Assembly (NCBI GenBank): GCA_035630615.1
Contig: DASQKI010000112.1
Location: 32,780-96,779 of the forward strand
Length of the DNA stretch: 64,000 nt
DNA from: DATFRX01 sp035630615
GTDB taxonomy: Bacteria > Actinomycetota > Actinomycetes > Propionibacteriales > Nocardioidaceae
Direction of reading: 5' to 3'
Under the pieces are notes generated by a model. It searched no databases. It was given only the letters and a program-made list of their open reading frames with translations, and was not told where the DNA came from. This document shows, in pieces, positions 59,842 through 64,000 of the stretch. Both the position numbers and the translations under genes were made by a program. Within the stretch, counting starts at the first letter, position 1; every line of letters starts with the position of its first letter.

Positions 59842-60408
59842 CTACAGGTAGATCGGCGAGTCGTCGCGGCGCTGGATGCCGGACTCATCCAGTTTGTCGA
59901 GCAGTTCGACGACAAGGCCATGCCCGGGAATGTACGCCTCGGGATCGACGTCAAGCCACGGCCGCAAGATGTAGGCGCGCCGATGCGCCGCCGGGTGGGG
60001 AAGGGTGAGGTCGTCGTCGTCGACCACTCGGTCGCCCACCACGATCAGGTCGACGTCGAGGGTCCGCGGCTCGTGCCGGACGCCGGTCCGCTCCCGACCG
60101 AACGCCGACTCCACCGCGAGACACCGGTCGAGCAGCGTGTGCACCGACAGCGTCGTGTCGACCAGCAACATCACGTTGAGGAATTTCGGCGACCCCTCCG
60201 GCGCATCGTCGGGCAACGTCTCGTAGACCGGCGACACCGACACGACTGTGACGTCCGGCGTGTCTGCCAACGCGTTGACGCCGCCCTCGATCGTGGTGAA
60301 CCGCTCACCCAGGTTGGAGCCCAACGACAGGACCGCCTGCCGGATCGGGTGCATCTCGCCGGTCATCGTGTCGGTGTCGGGAATGTACGGGTTGGGCGTC
60401 TCAGTCAC
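59842..60408 (-). CDS. folK: 2-amino-4-hydroxy-6-hydroxymethyldihydropteridine pyrophosphokinase
   Basis: A 188-residue HPPK. AVLSLGSNLGERFTTIEGGV (about residues 29-48), SPVYETLPDDAPEGSPKFLN and the RTLDVDLIVVGDRVVDDDDL metal-binding loop with HPAAHRRAYILRPW are conserved. It transfers pyrophosphate from ATP to the pterin in folate synthesis. Its start overlaps the folB stop by four bases. Confidence 0.97.
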   Translation of the reverse strand: MTETPNPYIPDTDTMTGEMHPIRQAVLSLGSNLGERFTTIEGGVNALADTPDVTVVSVSPVYETLPDDAPEGSPKFLNVMLLVDTTLSVHTLLDRCLAVESAFGRERTGVRHEPRTLDVDLIVVGDRVVDDDDLTLPHPAAHRRAYILRPWLDVDPEAYIPGHGLVVELLDKLDESGIQRRDDSPIYL

Positions 60409-60797
60409 GTACGACTCCGCTCTATCGTGACGGCGACGTCAGCGAACGCCACCGGGATCGGCGCTTCCGGCTTGTGGACCGTGACGCGGACCCACCGCAC
60501 CGGATCCACGTCGAGGACCACACCGGCGACCCGCTCCGCTAGGGTCTCGATCAGGTCCACAGGATCCGACGCCACGGCATCGTGCACCTTCTGGGTCAGG
60601 CTCCCATAGTCGACAGTACGCGATAAATCATCCGATCGGGCCGCGGCCCTCGTGTCGAGACAAAGGTCGATGTCGAGGACGAAGCGCTGGCCGTCTCGTC
60701 GCTCCTCGGGGAGTGCGCCGTGGTATCCGTACGCCTCGATCCCGGTGATCGTGATCCGATCGAGGGCGTCTCGACCGGACGCGTCGCGGCTAGCCAT
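60405..60797 (-). CDS. folB: Dihydroneopterin aldolase
   Basis: A 130-residue FolB. ITITGIEAYGYHGALPEERR (about residues 14-33) with the catalytic region, FVLDIDLCLDTRAAARSDDL, TVDYGSLTQKVHDAVA and IETLAERVAGVVL are family marks; the C-terminal VTVHKPEAPIPVAFADVAVT holds the conserved lysine. The ATG at 60795-60797 overlaps folP by eight bases. Confidence 0.96.
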   Translation of the reverse strand: MASRDASGRDALDRITITGIEAYGYHGALPEERRDGQRFVLDIDLCLDTRAAARSDDLSRTVDYGSLTQKVHDAVASDPVDLIETLAERVAGVVLDVDPVRWVRVTVHKPEAPIPVAFADVAVTIERSRT

Positions 60798-61629
60798 CGG
60801 ACCAGCGTTGCACGACGCGTACCGCATCGGCATTGGGCCGTACTTCGTGCACCCGCACACACCAGGCGCCGGCGGCGGCGACCAGGGCGGTGATCGCGGT
60901 GGTCGCGTCGTCTCGTTCGGCGGCCGGGCGTGGCTGGTCGGGATCGACGGCGAGCAGCGACCCGATGAAGCGCTTGCGGCTGGCGCCGATCAGCACCGGA
61001 TGACCCAGGGCGAGCAACTCGTCGAGTCGGCGTAGCAAGGCCCAGTTGTGCTCGGGCTGCTTGGAGAAACCGAGACCCGGATCGATCACCAACTGCTCCG
61101 GCGAGATGCCCGCGGCAAGCGCCGCTTCGACCTGTGGCCGGAGCTCGGCGATCACCTCGGCGACGACGTCGTCGTAGTGCGCTTCGTCGTCCATCGCGTC
61201 CGAATGGCGGCGCCAATGCATCAGGACGTACGGCACGTTCGCGTTGGCCACGACGGCGAACATCCCCGGGTCAGCACGGCCGCCGGACACGTCGTTGATC
61301 ACGCGGGCGCCTGCGTCGACGGCCTGCTCGGCGACCTCGGCGCGCATCGTGTCGATCGAGACGACGATCCCGTCGGCCGTGAGCTGCCGCACCACCGGGA
61401 TGATCCGGCTCAGCTCCTCGTCGACGGACGCCCGTTGCGCACCCGGACGCGTCGACTCGCCACCGACGTCGACCAGGTCGGCGCCGTCGGCTGCCATCTG
61501 GCGACCATGCTCGATCGCCGCGCCGGCCGCCAGCCACTCGCCACCGTCGGAGAACGAGTCGGGCGTCACGTTGAGGACGCCCATCACGAGGCACCGGCCG
61601 GGCTTCATCAGGTCGGCCGTATCCACCAT
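60790..61629 (-). CDS. folP: Dihydropteroate synthase
   Basis: A 279-residue DHPS joining pterin pyrophosphate with p-aminobenzoate; the sulfonamide target. MGVLNVTPDSFSDGGEWLAA (about residues 16-35), DLVDVGGESTRPGAQ, INDVSGGRADPGMF and LVIDPGLGFSKQPEHN with ASRKRFIG are all present. Upstream, between folE and folP, is a large palindromic repeat (61651-61779), so folP may have lost direct coupling to folE. Confidence 0.97.
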   Translation of the reverse strand: MVDTADLMKPGRCLVMGVLNVTPDSFSDGGEWLAAGAAIEHGRQMAADGADLVDVGGESTRPGAQRASVDEELSRIIPVVRQLTADGIVVSIDTMRAEVAEQAVDAGARVINDVSGGRADPGMFAVVANANVPYVLMHWRRHSDAMDDEAHYDDVVAEVIAELRPQVEAALAAGISPEQLVIDPGLGFSKQPEHNWALLRRLDELLALGHPVLIGASRKRFIGSLLAVDPDQPRPAAERDDATTAITALVAAAGAWCVRVHEVRPNADAVRVVQRWSDG

Positions 61630-61650
61630 GCCCGTACCCTAGGGCCGCCC

Positions 61651-61779
61651 CGACGATCCGTGAGTTCGGGCCCGACGATCCGTGAGTTTCGACCGGACGA
61701 TCCGTGAGTTCTGGCTGCCGTTTCTCACGGATCGTTGGGTCGAAACTCACGGATCGTTGGGTCGAAACTCACGGATCGG
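61651..61779. repeat. 129-bp palindromic repeat between folE and folP (B-type, three units per arm)
   Basis: Three direct 22-bp units (61651, 61673, 61695; core CGATCCGTGAGTTTCGACC) face three inverted units (61724-61779, core GGTCGAAACTCACGGATCG). The element starts two bases after the folE stop and fills most of the 152-base gap before folP. It is the largest copy of the family in this window and would fold into a long stem. It could weaken or end transcription into folP. Confidence 0.88.
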
Positions 61780-61781
61780 CG

Positions 61782-62405
61782 TTAGTGGAGGATGAGGCTC
61801 ATCGCCTCGGCGCGGGTGGCCGACTTGTGCAGCGAGCCGCGTACGGCGCTGGTCACCGTCTTCGAGCCCGGCTTGCGTACGCCGCGCATCGTCATGCACA
61901 GGTGTTCGGCCTCGACCACGACGATGACGCCACGCGGGTCGAGCTGCTCGACCAGCGCCTCGGCGATCTCGGTGGTGAGCCGCTCCTGTACCTGCAGTCG
62001 CCGGGCGAACACGTCGACCAGCCGAGCGATCTTGGACAGACCGGTGATCTGTCCTTGTGTATTGGGGATGTAGGCGACGTGCACGACACCGGTGAACGGC
62101 ACGAGATGGTGCTCGCACATCGACCACAGCTCGATGTCCTTGACCAACACCATCTCGTCGTGCTCGAGATTGAAGACGCGCGTGAGCACGTCGTGCGGCC
62201 GGGTGCGCATGCCCGCCAACAGCTCTTGATAGGCCCGGGCCACCCGATGCGGCGTGTCCTTGAGGCCCTCACGTTCGGTGTCTTCGCCGACTGCGATCAG
62301 CAACTCGCGTACGGCGGCCTCGGCCCGTTCGACGTCAAACGGCGGATATTCGCGGTTGGGGTCCAGCAACGCCCAGTCGTCGTGCTCGACCTCGGCGCTG
62401 GCCAT
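61782..62405 (-). CDS. folE: GTP cyclohydrolase I
   Basis: A 207-residue FolE opening GTP to dihydroneopterin triphosphate. LWSMCEHHLVPFTGVVHVAY (about residues 93-112) holds the zinc cysteine and histidines, GLSKIARLVDVFARRLQVQE follows, and VVVEAEHLCMTMRGVRKPGS carries the second zinc cysteine. The ATG at 62403-62405 is one base after the ftsH stop, so it is in an operon with ftsH. Confidence 0.97.
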   Translation of the reverse strand: MASAEVEHDDWALLDPNREYPPFDVERAEAAVRELLIAVGEDTEREGLKDTPHRVARAYQELLAGMRTRPHDVLTRVFNLEHDEMVLVKDIELWSMCEHHLVPFTGVVHVAYIPNTQGQITGLSKIARLVDVFARRLQVQERLTTEIAEALVEQLDPRGVIVVVEAEHLCMTMRGVRKPGSKTVTSAVRGSLHKSATRAEAMSLILH

Positions 62406-62406
62406 G

Positions 62407-64000
62407 TCACAGCCCCTGCGGCGGTGGCCCAGGCGGCTTGCCCGGCGCGGGCGGAACGGACCCGCCGTGGACGTCACCGTTGGTGCCCGGCGCGAGCACG
62501 ATCGGCTCGCCCTCCTCTTGCGGCTCGCCGTTTTGCCGCGCCCGCTCCTTGGGCGACGTCACCGGAGGCAGGTCGCTCGGTGCCCGAGTCGGCGATCCGG
62601 TCCACGCCGGCCGCGCCGGCCGACGCCGAAGCGGCTCGAAGATCTCGGCGACCTGCGCCTTGTCGAGGGTCTCCTTCTCGAGCAGGCCGAGCACCAAGGC
62701 GTCGAGGACATCACGGTTTTCCTCGAGGATGTCGAATGCCTCCTGATGCGCCGTGCTGATCAGCGTCTTGACCTCTTCGTCGACGGCGGCCGCGATGTCC
62801 TCGGAGTAGTTGCGGGTGTGCCCGAAGTCGCGGCCCAGGAACGGCTCGGAGTTGTCCTCGCCGAACTTGATGGCACCGAGCCGCTCGGTCATGCCGAACT
62901 GCGTCACCATCGATCGGGCCAGCTTGGTGGCCTTCTCGATGTCGTCGGCGGCACCCGTCGTTGGGTCGTGGAACACGAGCTCCTCGGCCGCGCGGCCGCC
63001 CATCATGTACGCCAGCTTGTCGAGCATCTCGCTGCGAGTCGTGGAGTACTTGTCCTCGTCGGGCAGCACCATGGTGTAACCCAGCGCTCGACCACGCGGC
63101 AGGATCGTGATCTTGTGCACCGGGTCGCTGCCCGGCTGCGCGGCGGCGACGAGAGCATGGCCGCCCTCGTGATAGGCGGTGATCTTCTTCTCCTGCTCGC
63201 TCATCAGTCGGGTGCGCTTCTGCGGCCCAGCGATGACGCGGTCGATCGCCTCGTCGAGCGCCCTGTTGTCGATCATCTTGCTGGACGCGCGGGCAGTCAG
63301 CAGCGCCGCCTCGTTGAGCACGTTGGCGAGGTCGGCGCCGGTGAACCCGGGAGTCCGGCGGGCAACGGCATTGAGGTCGATGTCGCCGGTCATCGGCTTG
63401 CCCCGCGAGTGCACCTGCAGGATCTTGGTGCGGCCCATCAGGTCGGGGGTGTCAACCGTGATCTGCCGGTCGAAGCGGCCGGGGCGAAGCAGGGCCGGGT
63501 CGAGCACGTCGGGCCGGTTGGTCGCCGCGATCAGGATGACGCCGCCGCGGACGTCGAAGCCGTCCATCTCGACGAGCAGCTGGTTGAGGGTCTGCTCGCG
63601 CTCGTCGTGGCCGCCGCCCATGCCGGCGCCGCGGTGCCGGCCCACGGCGTCGATCTCGTCGATGAAGACGATCGCCGGCGCGTTCTCCTTCGCCTGCTCG
63701 AAGAGGTCGCGGACCCGGCTGGCGCCGACGCCGACGAACATCTCCACGAAGTCCGAGCCGGAGATCGAGTAGAACGGCACGGCCGCCTCACCCGCGACGG
63801 CGCGGGCCAGCAGCGTCTTGCCGGTGCCGGGCGGGCCGTACAGCAGGACGCCCTTGGGAATCTTGGCGCCGACCGCCTGGAACTTGGCCGGCTCCTGGAG
63901 GAACTCCTTGATCTCACCGAGCTCCTCGATGGCCTCCTCGCAGCCGGCCACGTCGGCGAAGGTGGTCTTCGGCATGTCCTTGCTGATCAGCTTGGCCTTG
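62407..64000 (-). CDS. ftsH: Membrane-bound ATP-dependent zinc protease FtsH, N-terminus beyond window
   Basis: The C-terminal 531 codons of FtsH; the membrane domain lies beyond the right edge. AAA domain: LLYGPPGTGKTLLARAVAGE (Walker A), FVEMFVGVGASRVRDLFEQA (pore loop), IVFIDEIDAVGRHRGAGMGG (Walker B). The zinc protease motif HEXXH is AYHEGGHALVAAA, followed by the third ligand in the helix after it. A proline/glycine-rich tail ends PGKPPGPPPQGL. It degrades membrane and short-lived cytoplasmic proteins. Confidence 0.97.
   Translation of the reverse strand, partial: KAKLISKDMPKTTFADVAGCEEAIEELGEIKEFLQEPAKFQAVGAKIPKGVLLYGPPGTGKTLLARAVAGEAAVPFYSISGSDFVEMFVGVGASRVRDLFEQAKENAPAIVFIDEIDAVGRHRGAGMGGGHDEREQTLNQLLVEMDGFDVRGGVILIAATNRPDVLDPALLRPGRFDRQITVDTPDLMGRTKILQVHSRGKPMTGDIDLNAVARRTPGFTGADLANVLNEAALLTARASSKMIDNRALDEAIDRVIAGPQKRTRLMSEQEKKITAYHEGGHALVAAAQPGSDPVHKITILPRGRALGYTMVLPDEDKYSTTRSEMLDKLAYMMGGRAAEELVFHDPTTGAADDIEKATKLARSMVTQFGMTERLGAIKFGEDNSEPFLGRDFGHTRNYSEDIAAAVDEEVKTLISTAHQEAFDILEENRDVLDALVLGLLEKETLDKAQVAEIFEPLRRRPARPAWTGSPTRAPSDLPPVTSPKERARQNGEPQEEGEPIVLAPGTNGDVHGGSVPPAPGKPPGPPPQGL

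Overview
The window is high-GC, densely packed DNA from an actinomycete (class Actinomycetia). Genus cannot be fixed from the sequence alone. Support comes from an Lsr2 nucleoid protein, a Rex-hemACD operon, a BldN-like ECF sigma factor, a 33-residue bS22-type ribosomal protein, an Rv0500A-like HTH protein, DisA, ClpC with the lsr2-lysS-coaX-pan cluster, and a fol-ftsH cluster. From memory, gene order resembles two Mycobacterium tuberculosis blocks (around Rv0496-Rv0510 and Rv3585-Rv3610) and the corresponding Streptomyces region, which also carries bldN, an orphan nuoD and a MidA-type methyltransferase.

Layout. 1-5.4 kb: the minus-strand operon rex-hemA-hemC-hemD (left-truncated) with a Rex operator upstream, then a glutaredoxin-like protein and an acyl-CoA synthetase. 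5.4-8.5 kb: HAD-IB phosphatase, BldN-like sigma factor and its probable membrane anti-sigma factor. 8.5-10.8 kb: two divergent citrate synthase family genes around a double palindrome. 10.9-18.6 kb: lipid acyltransferase, epimerase, bS22, HTH protein, AcuC, trpS with a Trp-Trp leader peptide, two secreted RTX-like proteins (one frameshifted), proC. 18.6-23.3 kb: drug-type ABC exporter with TetR, a second related TetR, TIM-barrel and Ppx/GppA proteins. 23.4-36.4 kb: secreted hydrolase, VOC protein, radA, TetR/MMPL pair, SecD-like and CGNR proteins, beta-lactamase-like hydrolase, LigD-type polymerase. 36.5-43.4 kb: disA, mutY, TetR/SMR pair, clpC, lsr2. 43.5-50.5 kb: lysS and the cofactor block coaX-nadC-nadB-panD(truncated)-panC-DUF2520. 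50.7-58.6 kb: MidA-type methyltransferase, two PH-domain membrane proteins, orphan NuoD, osmoprotectant ABC transporter. 58.6-64 kb: membrane proteins, folK-folB-folP-folE and ftsH (truncated by the window end).

The most unusual signal is a family of palindromic repeats built from a 21-22 bp unit beginning CGATCCGT. Three 95-bp copies, each with two 31-bp arms and a 33-bp spacer, lie inside hemA, the acyltransferase gene and nadB, all in the same reading phase, so each adds a related peptide of about 32 residues. Three more copies are intergenic. The arrangement recalls the protein-inserting palindromic elements of Rickettsia. Other points: panD is cut to 65 codons and runs into nadB; trpS has an attenuator-like leader; several TetR genes face clear palindromic operators.

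No gene-free stretch exceeds 300 bases. No tRNA or rRNA gene, CRISPR array, insertion sequence or prophage was recognised.
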